A stretch of DNA of 64,000 nt, taken from the NCBI GenBank assembly GCA_963678275.1, contig OY782765.1, positions 2,108,001 through 2,172,000 on the forward strand, written 5' to 3'. Within the stretch, counting starts at the first letter, position 1. Each line of letters begins with the position of its first letter. The notes beneath the pieces were generated by a model. That model did not search any database. It worked only from the letters and a program-made list of their open reading frames with translations, and was not told where the DNA came from. A program made the translations under genes and the position numbers. Of this stretch, positions 17,101 through 26,259 are shown in pieces. The stretch comes from G963677445 sp963678275 (GTDB taxonomy: Bacteria > Bacteroidota > Ignavibacteria > Ignavibacteriales > Melioribacteraceae).

Positions 17101-18042
17101 TTATTCTTCCAGTCTCCTTTTTAACTCCTCAATGATTTTTTCCTGTTCTTTTATCGCTAAATCTTTTTTATTTAAAATCTTGGTATTTTCTTGCAGAGTC
17201 TTATCTTTTTCTTCCAATGCCTTATCTTTTACTTGCAGAGCTTTTTCCTTTTCCTCAATCACTTTCTTACTTTCCTCAATTAGCTCATTCTTCTTAGCGA
17301 TTGTTCTCTCCATATCCTCAAGCTCTCCGAGTATCTCATCCTCAAGGTCCATTGTGTCTCTTACTTTCGTTTCGGCTATCGCACGCTGTAACCGCCTTAT
17401 TACTAACTGGTACTTTTCAGGAAAATTTTCTTCTCTTATATTAAGCACGTGATTATTCGATCGGCTCTCCCCCTGGTCAAATATACTCAGAAGCATTTCC
17501 AGTTCGTTTCTCCTTTTTTCCTTTAATTTTGGTATCTGGATAACATAACTGTCGTGTGTAAGGCTTTCAATAAATTCTTCTTTTTCCTTGAGTTCCTCTC
17601 CCGTTGCCATATCTATATAATTTCTTTTTACTTTTATAACAGGAGCTTCAGTGTGTTTCAGGCTGTGCCCCAGGAAATACATGCTTATGATCGGCAGCGC
17701 GTACTTTACACCTTCTTCTTCAACATACATATTATTTGGGTCGGCATATTGACTACCGAGGTATTTCCTGAACCGCATTATATCTGTATGGTATTTTGCC
17801 TTTTGTATCTCAATTATCACCAACCGGTGATCCCCCTCAGCCGTTTTTATTTTTGCCGAAAAATCCATACGGTAAACTGTAAGAGTAGATTTCTCCGTCT
17901 CCGTTCTTACTTCCTTCGGACGGTATTCAAGCTCTAATATTTCCTCTTCAAGTATTGCCGAGAGGAATATCTTCGCTACCTTGTTGTCATCCAAAAGGTA
18001 TTTGAACACCACGTCATATATCGGGTTGGCTATCTGTATCAT
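17101..18042 (-). CDS. Rpn-type PD-(D/E)XK nuclease family protein, copy C
   Basis: A 313-residue paralogue and the first gene of the minus-strand tandem array. The nuclease residues D60 and E78-x-Q80 are intact. It differs from B by scattered changes (EEILELEY, REENFPEKYQLV) and by lacking three heptads in the tail. The region upstream of its start (18043-18276) differs from the duplicated spacer, which marks the edge of the duplication. A GAGG Shine-Dalgarno sequence precedes the ATG. An internal ATG at 17313 with GGAGAG nine bases upstream would give a 70-residue tail product. All three copies are intact, which is unusual if they were dying transposon remnants. Confidence 0.88.
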   Translation of the reverse strand: MIQIANPIYDVVFKYLLDDNKVAKIFLSAILEEEILELEYRPKEVRTETEKSTLTVYRMDFSAKIKTAEGDHRLVIIEIQKAKYHTDIMRFRKYLGSQYADPNNMYVEEEGVKYALPIISMYFLGHSLKHTEAPVIKVKRNYIDMATGEELKEKEEFIESLTHDSYVIQIPKLKEKRRNELEMLLSIFDQGESRSNNHVLNIREENFPEKYQLVIRRLQRAIAETKVRDTMDLEDEILGELEDMERTIAKKNELIEESKKVIEEKEKALQVKDKALEEKDKTLQENTKILNKKDLAIKEQEKIIEELKRRLEE

Positions 18043-18276
18043 TTTTTCCTCAATGATAAATGTACCCTAATTTAATAAATTTTTTGAACATTGCTAATAT
18101 TTTTACGGCAGGTTTGTAACGATAATTTTTGATACGTTTAATTACAAATGCCCACATGTCGTCCATTGCCGCAACTAAGTACCTCTGTTGTTGAGTCTGC
18201 ATAGACTGCGGAAATAATTTCAGAATGTCCGGGAAGGAATCAAATATTCTTTAATACTAATTCACCCGCAAAAAAA

Positions 18277-20436
18277 TTAAGCTGTTGTTATAATAATTTC
18301 TCTTTTAATTCCCAGCTTTCTCATTTTTGAACCGAGGGTTTTGCCATTTATTCCCAGTAACCGGGAGGCGCTGTTTTCACCGGTAATTTTACCCCCGGTT
18401 ATTTTTAACGCTCTGATAATATGCTCTTTTTCCATTTCCACTAAAGGTTTCAACTTATCGGGTGATATCTCCGGTTTTGTCAGATTGCCCGAATTGAGGG
18501 CCTGAAGATTCAGATTTACACCGTTAGAAATTATAATGGCCCTTTCTATCAGGTGTTCTAATTCTCTTATATTGCCGGGCCACTGGTACTGAAGAAGGTT
18601 TTCCATATCAATTTTTCTAATTGATTTAATCTCTTTGCCAACACGTTTTGAATATTTCTCAATAAAATATTTAACGAGTAACGGAATATCCTCTTTCCTC
18701 TTCCTCAGGGGAGGAACGGTGACAGGAAATACATTCAGCCTGAAATAAAGGTCCGCCCTGAAATTCCCTTTTTCCACCTCAACCTCAAGATTGCGATTCG
18801 TAGCGGCGATAATCCTGACATCCAGACTGATTTCACGGCTGCCCCCGAGGCGTTCGAATTTTTTTTCCTGAAGAACACGCAGTATTTTCGCCTGAAGTTC
18901 CGGCGGAAGCTCTCCTACTTCATCCAGAAATAAAGTGCCCCCCTGCGCCATTTCGAACTTGCCGATTCTCCTCTCCGAAGCGCCTGTGAAACTTCCTTTT
19001 TCATGTCCGAAAAGCTCAGATTCAATTAGTTGCGCGGGGAGCGCGGCGCAGTTAACTGTGATAAACACATTTTCACTTCTTAAAGATAAATCGTGGAGGG
19101 CGCGCGCTACCAGTTCCTTCCCGGTTCCTGTCTCGCCCTGGATAAGCACTGTGGCATCGAGCGGAGCCACCTGCTTAACTTTGTTAAGAGTGTGCTTAAT
19201 TTCTTCACTTTCCCCTATGACTTCTTTGAAAGAGTAAGTCAGATTTATTTCCTCCAATAAATATCCCTTTTCCTGCTTTAATCGTTTATTCAATTCTTTA
19301 ATTTCTTCAAACGCGTAGAGATTGGCCAGAATCAGACCGATATTTGAGAGAGCTTCCAGTCCGAATTCTATTTCGGTTGAGGTGAAGAAAGAATCAAGAT
19401 TCTGATTAAATAACAAATCAATATTATAAATTTCACTTACGAGAGGGCTTCGTTTTTTCCTGCCGAGTATGAGCAGAAATTCTCCCAAATCGGGGAAATG
19501 ATATTGAAATACAACTACAGAGTTAATTTCATAATTAGTGATAATCGCCTTAAAAAAAGGGGCTTTCAAGGCAAGCTCTTGAAGATTTGCTTCCATAAAC
19601 TCAAAATATGTTTTTCCCCGCAGAATGCTTTTATCCGATTTCACAGTCTCGATTGAAGAAACGAGAAAATCATTTTTAAATTCCCTGAACGAGCCCCCCT
19701 CTTTAACCGCGCAAAATGTGTTTGTAAATTGTTTTTCCAAAATTGCCGGATCAAAAGCGTTCGCGTGAATGGTGATATAATCATAAGGAATCAGTTTATC
19801 AAGTTCTTCAACGAGTTTGATAAAAAGATGATTTCTTTCATATTCACCGACAATCGAAAAGAGCAGTTCCAACTGCATATTATTTGTTTGTTCACGCCTC
19901 TTCAGATCGGCGAAAGTCCGCAAATTTTCGATCGCCATAGCGAACATATTTGAGGCTTTCGAAATCACATCAATATTAACATTCTTAACTTCACCGGCGT
20001 CAATATTCAGTATCAGAAATCCAACCCGTTTCCCGCTTAGTTTCATTGGAATCAGGTGTATGGTTAATTCGGACTCCCTTTCCAAAATAGTTTTAAGCGG
20101 AGGCTGATCTTTTCGCAGCGGCCTGAGAGAGTAAAGAACATCAGGCGGTATCTCAGAAATTTCATCTGTATTATGACAAAAAAACAACGGGATATTATCT
20201 ATATCATATTTCGAAAACCACATCTGAGCGTCGGGTAATCCCGCTATATCCTTTACCCTGACAAACAACACTCCGAACTGATTCAGCGCATTATTAAACA
20301 ACGCTATTCCCCCAATTTCAATATTGAGGAGCTGTTTGAGATTTCTGAATATCTCATAAAACAGGAGTTTTTCATCTCTTAAAGTGGCGATAGCGTCGTT
20401 AATTGAAAGCAAAATAGAAAAGTCTTTTTTCTGCAT
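18277..20436 (-). CDS. sigma-54-dependent transcriptional activator with two GAF-like sensor domains
   Basis: A 719-residue bacterial enhancer-binding protein. Two GAF-like regions (about 1-175 and 185-375) form the sensor part, an FhlA-like layout with no receiver domain. The AAA+ domain has Walker A GETGTGK (434-440), the sigma-54 contact loop GSFTGA (481-486; usual form GAFTGA), Walker B TLFLDEVGEL (501-510), and the RADLYFRLNVFPV segment. A Fis-type helix-turn-helix ends the protein (SRLLGINGKTLGSKMRKLGI). The gene is divergent from an RND efflux operon whose upstream region carries a sigma-54 promoter and paired sites, so it is the likely local activator. The signal bound by the GAF domains is unknown. 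Confidence 0.93.
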   Translation of the reverse strand: MQKKDFSILLSINDAIATLRDEKLLFYEIFRNLKQLLNIEIGGIALFNNALNQFGVLFVRVKDIAGLPDAQMWFSKYDIDNIPLFFCHNTDEISEIPPDVLYSLRPLRKDQPPLKTILERESELTIHLIPMKLSGKRVGFLILNIDAGEVKNVNIDVISKASNMFAMAIENLRTFADLKRREQTNNMQLELLFSIVGEYERNHLFIKLVEELDKLIPYDYITIHANAFDPAILEKQFTNTFCAVKEGGSFREFKNDFLVSSIETVKSDKSILRGKTYFEFMEANLQELALKAPFFKAIITNYEINSVVVFQYHFPDLGEFLLILGRKKRSPLVSEIYNIDLLFNQNLDSFFTSTEIEFGLEALSNIGLILANLYAFEEIKELNKRLKQEKGYLLEEINLTYSFKEVIGESEEIKHTLNKVKQVAPLDATVLIQGETGTGKELVARALHDLSLRSENVFITVNCAALPAQLIESELFGHEKGSFTGASERRIGKFEMAQGGTLFLDEVGELPPELQAKILRVLQEKKFERLGGSREISLDVRIIAATNRNLEVEVEKGNFRADLYFRLNVFPVTVPPLRKRKEDIPLLVKYFIEKYSKRVGKEIKSIRKIDMENLLQYQWPGNIRELEHLIERAIIISNGVNLNLQALNSGNLTKPEISPDKLKPLVEMEKEHIIRALKITGGKITGENSASRLLGINGKTLGSKMRKLGIKREIIITTA

Positions 20437-20455
20437 TTTGGCTCCTCGCGTAAAA

Positions 20456-20510
20456 GCAACTGCTTATATAAAAGAAGTAAATTTAGGCAATTGCTTTTAT
20501 ATAAGCAACT
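20456..20510. promoter_or_regulatory. paired operator/UAS-like sites between the activator and the efflux operon
   Basis: The 14-mer TGCTTATATAAAAG (20461-20474) reappears inverted as CTTTTATATAAGCA (20494-20507). The second site is itself a dyad, TTGCTTTTATATAAGCAA (20491-20508), with 6-bp arms. GCAACT occurs at 20456 and again at 20505. The pair lies about 90-110 bp upstream of the predicted sigma-54 start, the usual distance for enhancer sites. Binding by the adjacent activator is inferred. Confidence 0.7.
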
Positions 20511-20569
20511 AAACCGGTCAAAAGCTGTTTATACCCGACAATATCGGATTAAAGTCATTATTGCCCGTC

Positions 20570-20585
20570 TGGCATTCAAGTTGCC
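20570..20585 (+). promoter_or_regulatory. sigma-54 (-24/-12) promoter of the efflux operon
   Basis: TGGCATTCAAGTTGCC matches the -24/-12 consensus TGGCAyr-N4-TTGC with correct spacing (GG at 20571-20572, GC at 20583-20584). Transcription would begin near 20595-20597. This makes the in-frame ATG at 20595 unlikely as a start and favours ATG 20661. Confidence 0.8.
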
Positions 20586-20660
20586 TTCAAAATTATGACA
20601 GATAATCTGTCACCGCCTGATGCAAGGTTAAAATCATTTCAAAATAATATGCAGGTTAAA

Positions 20661-21722
20661 ATGAAACGTACAAAAATTCTTGTAAGTTTTTTCCTTATTA
20701 TATTCATTCTATTATTGAATAGCTGTTCAGATTCTGACGCTAAAATCAGAGAAAATAACGCGATCAATGTAAAAGTGGAAAAAGTAAGGAAGTTTGATGT
20801 AAGGGAATCGATATCATGGAGCGGCACAATTGAAGAGTCGGAATCTGTTCCGTTAAATTTTGCCGTTACGGGACATGTTGAAAAAACGCTTGTTTCGGAG
20901 GGAGATTATGTTCGCGAGGGGGATTTACTCGGCACCCTGAAAGAAGGTGTATATATAGACGCAAAAGAAATGTCGGAGGCCGCATTAAAACAGGCTGAGG
21001 ATGCTTATAATCGTCTGAAACCGATGTACGATAACGGCAATCTTCCCGAAATTAAACTCATTGAAGTTGAAACAGGGCTTCAACAGGCGCGGTCGGCTGC
21101 CTCTATTGCCCGCAGAAACCTTGAGGATTGCAGGCTCTACGCGCCTGTAAATGGTTTTATCGGTTCAAAATCAATTGAACCGGGAATGGCTGTGGCTCCC
21201 GGTCTGGCCTCAATTGAAATAATTAATATTTCCACGGTCTACGCTTCCGTTTCCGTTTCGGAAAAAGAGATCTCGAAAATAAAAAAAGGTCAGAACGCGT
21301 TGATTTCTGTTGGCGCGCTGAATAACAGTCAGTTCGGGGGAAATGTTGTGGAAGCAGGCATTGTCGCTAACCCGCTTTCACATACTTACAAAATTAAAAT
21401 CGCTGTAAATAATCCCGGACATATAATTAAACCGGGAATGATCTGCGAAGTATCCATTGATAAAACGGTCGAGGATGACTGCGTTGTTATACCAAACAGC
21501 GCGGTTCTCACCGATGAATCGGGAAGAACTTACGTATATATAATATCTTCTTCCACATCCGGCGCGGAAAGAAAATATGTCCGAACCGGAAAATTTACCA
21601 GGGATGGAATTACCATAACCGAAGGACTTACCCCTGATGACCTGGTAGTTACGGCTGGTCAGCATAAAATTGATGAAAATTCAACGATTCAGATTGTAAA
21701 AGATAGAGGGGAAGAGGGATAA
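20661..21722 (+). CDS. RND efflux periplasmic adaptor (membrane fusion) lipoprotein
   Basis: A 353-residue adaptor that joins the inner-membrane pump to the outer-membrane channel. The signal peptide ends in a lipobox (LLNSC), so it is a lipoprotein. It contains the first biotinyl-lipoyl half (VEKTLVSEGDYVREGDLLG), a helical hairpin (about 90-140), the second half (LYAPVNGFIGSKSIEPGM), a beta-barrel and a membrane-proximal domain. I chose ATG 20661 because it gives a normal lipoprotein signal, has AGG upstream, and lies downstream of the predicted sigma-54 start. ATG 20595 and 20649 are in frame but less likely. It is followed 1 bp later by the permease. Confidence 0.93.
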   Translation: MKRTKILVSFFLIIFILLLNSCSDSDAKIRENNAINVKVEKVRKFDVRESISWSGTIEESESVPLNFAVTGHVEKTLVSEGDYVREGDLLGTLKEGVYIDAKEMSEAALKQAEDAYNRLKPMYDNGNLPEIKLIEVETGLQQARSAASIARRNLEDCRLYAPVNGFIGSKSIEPGMAVAPGLASIEIINISTVYASVSVSEKEISKIKKGQNALISVGALNNSQFGGNVVEAGIVANPLSHTYKIKIAVNNPGHIIKPGMICEVSIDKTVEDDCVVIPNSAVLTDESGRTYVYIISSSTSGAERKYVRTGKFTRDGITITEGLTPDDLVVTAGQHKIDENSTIQIVKDRGEEG

Positions 21723-21723
21723 A

Positions 21724-24700
21724 ATGGGAAAAAACAGATCGTTAATTGATATTTTATTAGAACATAAACAACTAATTCTTATTTTAACAACTCTGCTGGT
21801 GATATATGGAATTGTAGGGCTGATGGAAATGCCGAGAGATGAATTTCCCGAATTCAAAATCAGACAGGGTTTGATCATTGGAGTTTATCCCGGAGCGACA
21901 TCGGAACAGGTCGCCGAACGGCTGACAAAAAAAGTTGAGAACTACCTTTTTCAGTTTGAGGAGGTTGATAAAGAAAAAACTCACTCGGTCTCTAAAGAAA
22001 ATGTAATGGTAATATATGTGGAAGTTGACGGAGATGTCGATGAGCCAAAACTTTTCTGGTCCAAACTTCAGCATCGGTTAAATGAAATAAAGCCGGAACT
22101 GCCCGCCGGAGTTTTTTCTCTCACGGCAGATAATGATTTCGGAAATACTTCGGCTATTCTGCTTGCTGTTCAGTCGGAAACCAAAACATACAGACAGCTT
22201 GAAAAGTATATCGAAAGGTTTGAGGACAGAGTAAGAAAAATTTCAGCCACTTCACGTGTAAAACATTTCGGGCTGCAGAATGAGGAAATAAATATATATA
22301 TCGACGACGCGAAACTTGCTCATTACGGCATAAAGTCTCTTTCTCTCCTGGCCGCTCTAAGATCTCAAAACAGCGTTAATTATTCCGGTGAAATAGATAA
22401 TGGAAAGTTTATAAGGCCGATTCATGTCACCGCTGATTTGAAGACCGAAAGCGATATCGCGAACCAGATTATTTATTCTGATCCTCTCGGAAATGTTATC
22501 AGGCTAAAGGATGTCGCCGAGGTAAAAAGAGAATACCCCGATCCCGATTCATATATCAGGCTTAATGGTAAAAAATGTTTGATAGTTTCACTCGAAATGC
22601 TGCCCGGAAATAACATTGTTCAGTATGGTAAAAATGTTCAGGTTGAGATAGATAAGTTTATTAACGAGGCGCCGTCGGATGTAAAAGTAGGGATTATTTC
22701 TGATATGCCCTCCTTTGTTTCCGATGCTATTTTTAATTTTTTAAAGGAATTCGGGCTTGCCATTCTCTCGGTTATCATTGTTACAATTCTGCTTCTGCCT
22801 TTGCGGGTCGCGCTTGTTTCGGCCAGCGCCATACCAATATCAATACTAATCACACTTGGAATGATGTGGAGCACAGGTATTTATTTACAAACTGTTTCAC
22901 TGGCAGGACTGATTATCGTACTTGGAATGGTTGTTGACAACGCGATTGTAATTATTGATAATTACGTCGAAAAACTTGATAACGGCATTTCTCCCCGTGA
23001 AGCGGCCTCTAAAAGTGTTAGCGAACTTTTTGGATCAGTATTTTCGGCAACCCTCATAATTGTATCCACATTCTTCCCAATGCAGCTCTTCATAACCGGA
23101 TTGGCAGGCGACTTTGTTGAATCTCTTCCAATTACGATAGCATACGCGCTTTTTATCTCACTTTTTGTTTCCGCGATACTTGTCCCCCTTTTCAGTTATT
23201 TATATATCAGGTTTGGTATTAAAGGGGCAAAGGAGGGAATAAAGGTCCGGTTTCTTATACGGCTTCAAAAATGGTACGATAATTTAGTCGAGCGTTCATT
23301 TAAAATTAAAAAAACAGTTGTGACTCTTGGATTTATCTCCTTTGTTATCGGGCTGTTTTTGATTACACTTTCTCCACAGCAGCCTTTTCCCTCTTTCGAC
23401 AGGAACCAGTTCGCGGTTGAGATCTTTTTACCTTCGGGAGGTTCTCTCAGGCAGACAGATAAAGTGATGAAGGAAGTAGAAGCTTTATTATTAAAGGACC
23501 CGCGGGTTAAAGAAGTCGCCGCTTTTGTCGGGACAAGTTCTCCGAGATTTAACTCACTTTATGCCCCGCAATTTCCGGGAAAGAACTATGGCCAGTTTCT
23601 GGTGATTACCGATTCGGATGAATCAACTCTCGCCATGCTGGATGATTACAGCAAAGAATACAGCAATATGAATCCACACGCTTATATCAAGTGGAAGCAG
23701 CTTGAGATGATGAATAAAAGGGCCCATATTGAAGTGCGCGTTTCAGGTGACAGCATAAGGGCAATAAAACGGGTAGCCAATAAAGTTGCCCAAATCTTAA
23801 AATCGACTGAGGGAACTCAATGGATAAGAACTGATTTTCGGGAACCTCTGCAGTCGGTAAGGCTTGAAATGTTTGAAGATGAAGCCGCGAGAATGGGATA
23901 TTCAAAACAAATACTGGATTACGCGCTGCTTATTGGAACAAAAGGATTTCCGCTGGCCACTATCTGGGAAGGAGACTACCAGGTAAAAGTAAATCTTAAA
24001 GTGGAGAAAAAAGTCCAGACCAATATTGATGAGGTAATGAATCAATATGTCACTTCTCCTTTTCTCGCCTCATCTGTTCAAATCAAACAGCTTGCTGAAG
24101 CTAAACAGGAATGGACTGAAGGAGAAATAGGCAGAAGAAACGGAGTGCCGACAATTACAATTCGTTCAGATGTTGAACGAGGGAATTATGCTTCCGAAAT
24201 ACTGGACAAAGCAAAACCTTTGATAGAAAAACTTGAACTGTCCGAAGGTGTATCAATTGAATTCGGCGGTGAATATGAAATGAATAAAGATGAAATGACC
24301 CCGCTCTATTACGCTTTGATCTTTAGCATAGCTGTTATTTTTATTATTCTTCTTGCCCAGTTCAGGAAAATTAAAACCGCGTTCCTGATAATGATGACTA
24401 TGCCGTTAAGCATTTTTGGAGCTTCTTTCGGAATACTTATAACCGGCTATCCATTTAGTGTAACCGCCTTTATCGGGTTGATCGGACTAATAGGAATTGT
24501 TGTAAGGAACGGAATTATTTATATATCATACGCCCGGGAACTTGTAACAGTGCATAATATGAATATTGAGCAGGCCGCGATTTCGGCGGCTAAACGAAGA
24601 ATGCGTCCCATTTTCCTGACATCCTCGGCCGCGGCGGTAGGAGTTGTGCCTATGATCCTCAGCGGCTCAAATTTATGGGGCCCTCTCGGAACCGTTATTT

Positions 24701-24807
24701 GTTTCGGGCTGCTCTTCGGTTTGGCGCTTTGTCTTATCGTTATCCCGATCCTTTATTTTCTTTTACATAAAAATGATAGTGATAATACCGCGGAGGTTAC
24801 CGTATGA
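21724..24807 (+). CDS. RND efflux permease (HAE1/AcrB-like)
   Basis: A 1027-residue inner-membrane proton/drug antiporter with the twelve-helix layout and two large periplasmic loops. TM1 is followed by MPRDEFPEFKIRQGLIIGVYPGATSEQVAERLT, a standard porter-domain entry. The TM4 region GMVVDNAIVIIDN has one Asp at the proton-relay pair and Asn at the second position, a form common in FCB pumps. The second half repeats the pattern (FSVTAFIGLIGLIGIVVRNGI). Substrate is not readable. It lies in the order adaptor-permease-channel and ends in a 4-bp overlap with the TolC-like gene. Confidence 0.95.
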   Translation: MGKNRSLIDILLEHKQLILILTTLLVIYGIVGLMEMPRDEFPEFKIRQGLIIGVYPGATSEQVAERLTKKVENYLFQFEEVDKEKTHSVSKENVMVIYVEVDGDVDEPKLFWSKLQHRLNEIKPELPAGVFSLTADNDFGNTSAILLAVQSETKTYRQLEKYIERFEDRVRKISATSRVKHFGLQNEEINIYIDDAKLAHYGIKSLSLLAALRSQNSVNYSGEIDNGKFIRPIHVTADLKTESDIANQIIYSDPLGNVIRLKDVAEVKREYPDPDSYIRLNGKKCLIVSLEMLPGNNIVQYGKNVQVEIDKFINEAPSDVKVGIISDMPSFVSDAIFNFLKEFGLAILSVIIVTILLLPLRVALVSASAIPISILITLGMMWSTGIYLQTVSLAGLIIVLGMVVDNAIVIIDNYVEKLDNGISPREAASKSVSELFGSVFSATLIIVSTFFPMQLFITGLAGDFVESLPITIAYALFISLFVSAILVPLFSYLYIRFGIKGAKEGIKVRFLIRLQKWYDNLVERSFKIKKTVVTLGFISFVIGLFLITLSPQQPFPSFDRNQFAVEIFLPSGGSLRQTDKVMKEVEALLLKDPRVKEVAAFVGTSSPRFNSLYAPQFPGKNYGQFLVITDSDESTLAMLDDYSKEYSNMNPHAYIKWKQLEMMNKRAHIEVRVSGDSIRAIKRVANKVAQILKSTEGTQWIRTDFREPLQSVRLEMFEDEAARMGYSKQILDYALLIGTKGFPLATIWEGDYQVKVNLKVEKKVQTNIDEVMNQYVTSPFLASSVQIKQLAEAKQEWTEGEIGRRNGVPTITIRSDVERGNYASEILDKAKPLIEKLELSEGVSIEFGGEYEMNKDEMTPLYYALIFSIAVIFIILLAQFRKIKTAFLIMMTMPLSIFGASFGILITGYPFSVTAFIGLIGLIGIVVRNGIIYISYARELVTVHNMNIEQAAISAAKRRMRPIFLTSSAAAVGVVPMILSGSNLWGPLGTVICFGLLFGLALCLIVIPILYFLLHKNDSDNTAEVTV

Positions 24808-26150
24808 CCAGGTTAAAAGTATTGATCCCGTTTTTCGTAATGATTATTTACGGCAACACCTTCGGCCAAATTGAGCTGACTCTCGAAGAAAGCAGGGAAA
24901 TGGCGTTTAAGAACAATGCTGAACTAAATAACGCCCGGCTTGAAACAGAAGCGGCAGCAAAGATTAAAAATTCAGCTTTCACTCATTATTTTCCCGGTAT
25001 CAGCGCCGGAGGGATGATATTCGAAAATACAGGCCCGTTGATGGAAATGGAAACTTCAGGAGGAAATTTACCTGTATATGACGGCGATCCGGCGAACCTG
25101 GCCAATCCCGCGCAATTCGCTTTTTTACCCGGTGGAAAAATGGGGCTGCTTGAAAAAGGGCAGATAGGATATATCAATGTTATTCAACCCCTCTTTGCCG
25201 GCGGAAGAATTTACAATGGCAACAGGCTTGCCGCGCTCGGTAAAAATGCCGCGGAATACAAGATGCGTCTGACAAAAAATTCAATTTCATTAAAAACAGA
25301 AAAACTTTTCTGGCAGATAATTTCGCTTGAAGAAAAAATGAAAACCATTCTGAAATTTGAGGAATTACTCAATTCGCTCAATAAACAGGTATCGGATGGA
25401 TATCAGTCAGGTCTGCTTCTGAAAAACGATTTACTGAAAGTAAAATTAAAGGAAAGCGAAATAAGGTTAAATAAAACAAAACTTGCCGATGGAATCAAAC
25501 TAGTAAAAATGGCTTTCTCTCAGCATATAGGCCTGGCTTATGATTCCCTGCTCACTCTGAGAGGAAATCTTGAGCTGACTGATCTTCCGCAAAGCCTCTA
25601 TGTAGATAATGAAAACGCTTTAAACACACGGGATGAATTCAGGCTGCTTAAGCTTTCTTTGAAAGCGGAAGAATTACAGACAAATATGAAATTAGGCGAG
25701 TATTTACCCCGGGCAGGAATAGGGGTGAGCGGTCAATATATTAAACTTGATGAAGGAGAGGGCAATACTGTGGGTGTTTTATTCGGCACTATCTCACTTC
25801 CCCTTTCCGACTGGTGGGGCGGTTATTATGAACTACAGGAAAGAAGTATAAAAGAAAAAATATCAAAGAATAATTTACGTAATTCATCCGAACTGCTAAT
25901 GCTTCAAATGGAAAAAGCCTGGCAGGATTTCGAAAGCGCTTACAGGCAATACCTGCTGAATCTGGAATCGAAAGCGCAGGCGGAAGAAAACCTGAGATTA
26001 AATGAAGACAGCTATAAAAACGGCCTTATAACGTTATCCGATCTGCTCGAGGCGCAGGCAACGCTCCAGAATGCGGAAGACAGGCTTACAGAATCAATTG
26101 CCGAATATAAAACCAAAAAAAGATATTATCTGCAGGTTACAGGCAGATAA
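24804..26150 (+). CDS. TolC-family outer-membrane efflux channel
   Basis: This 448-residue protein carries a signal peptide (MTRLKVLIPFFVMIIYGNTFG). Two repeats of long helices typical of TolC/OprM proteins follow. The first opens with LTLEESREMAFKNNAELNNARLETEAA; the second lies around 260-430 (YKNGLITLSDLLEAQATLQNAED). It completes a tripartite pump with the two upstream genes. The start overlaps the permease stop (ATGA). A structured hairpin element follows the stop. Confidence 0.93.
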   Translation: MTRLKVLIPFFVMIIYGNTFGQIELTLEESREMAFKNNAELNNARLETEAAAKIKNSAFTHYFPGISAGGMIFENTGPLMEMETSGGNLPVYDGDPANLANPAQFAFLPGGKMGLLEKGQIGYINVIQPLFAGGRIYNGNRLAALGKNAAEYKMRLTKNSISLKTEKLFWQIISLEEKMKTILKFEELLNSLNKQVSDGYQSGLLLKNDLLKVKLKESEIRLNKTKLADGIKLVKMAFSQHIGLAYDSLLTLRGNLELTDLPQSLYVDNENALNTRDEFRLLKLSLKAEELQTNMKLGEYLPRAGIGVSGQYIKLDEGEGNTVGVLFGTISLPLSDWWGGYYELQERSIKEKISKNNLRNSSELLMLQMEKAWQDFESAYRQYLLNLESKAQAEENLRLNEDSYKNGLITLSDLLEAQATLQNAEDRLTESIAEYKTKKRYYLQVTGR

Positions 26151-26159
26151 ATAATATTT

Positions 26160-26229
26160 TGCCGCCGGGGTTCGTTGGTTTTCCCTCCCTTACAAAACCA
26201 AACCTTGCATCCCTGATCTCCCGGCGGCA
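26160..26229. terminator. nested hairpin after the efflux operon
   Basis: An outer stem TGCCGCCGGG / CCCGGCGGCA (26160-26169 with 26220-26229) encloses an inner stem TTGGTTTT / AAAACCAA (26175-26182 with 26194-26201). No T-run follows, so a classical intrinsic terminator is uncertain; it could protect the 3' end or act as another structured RNA. Confidence 0.5.
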
Positions 26230-26259
26230 TTAGATATATATTATAAAATCATTTAGTTT

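Noticed and set aside
15855..17452. Plus-strand Phe/Ser-rich ORFs within the nuclease array
   Set aside because: These are complements of the Lys/Glu heptad tails of real minus-strand genes.
20595..20660. Start of the efflux adaptor at ATG 20595
   Set aside because: It coincides with the predicted sigma-54 transcription start and would hide the lipoprotein signal peptide.
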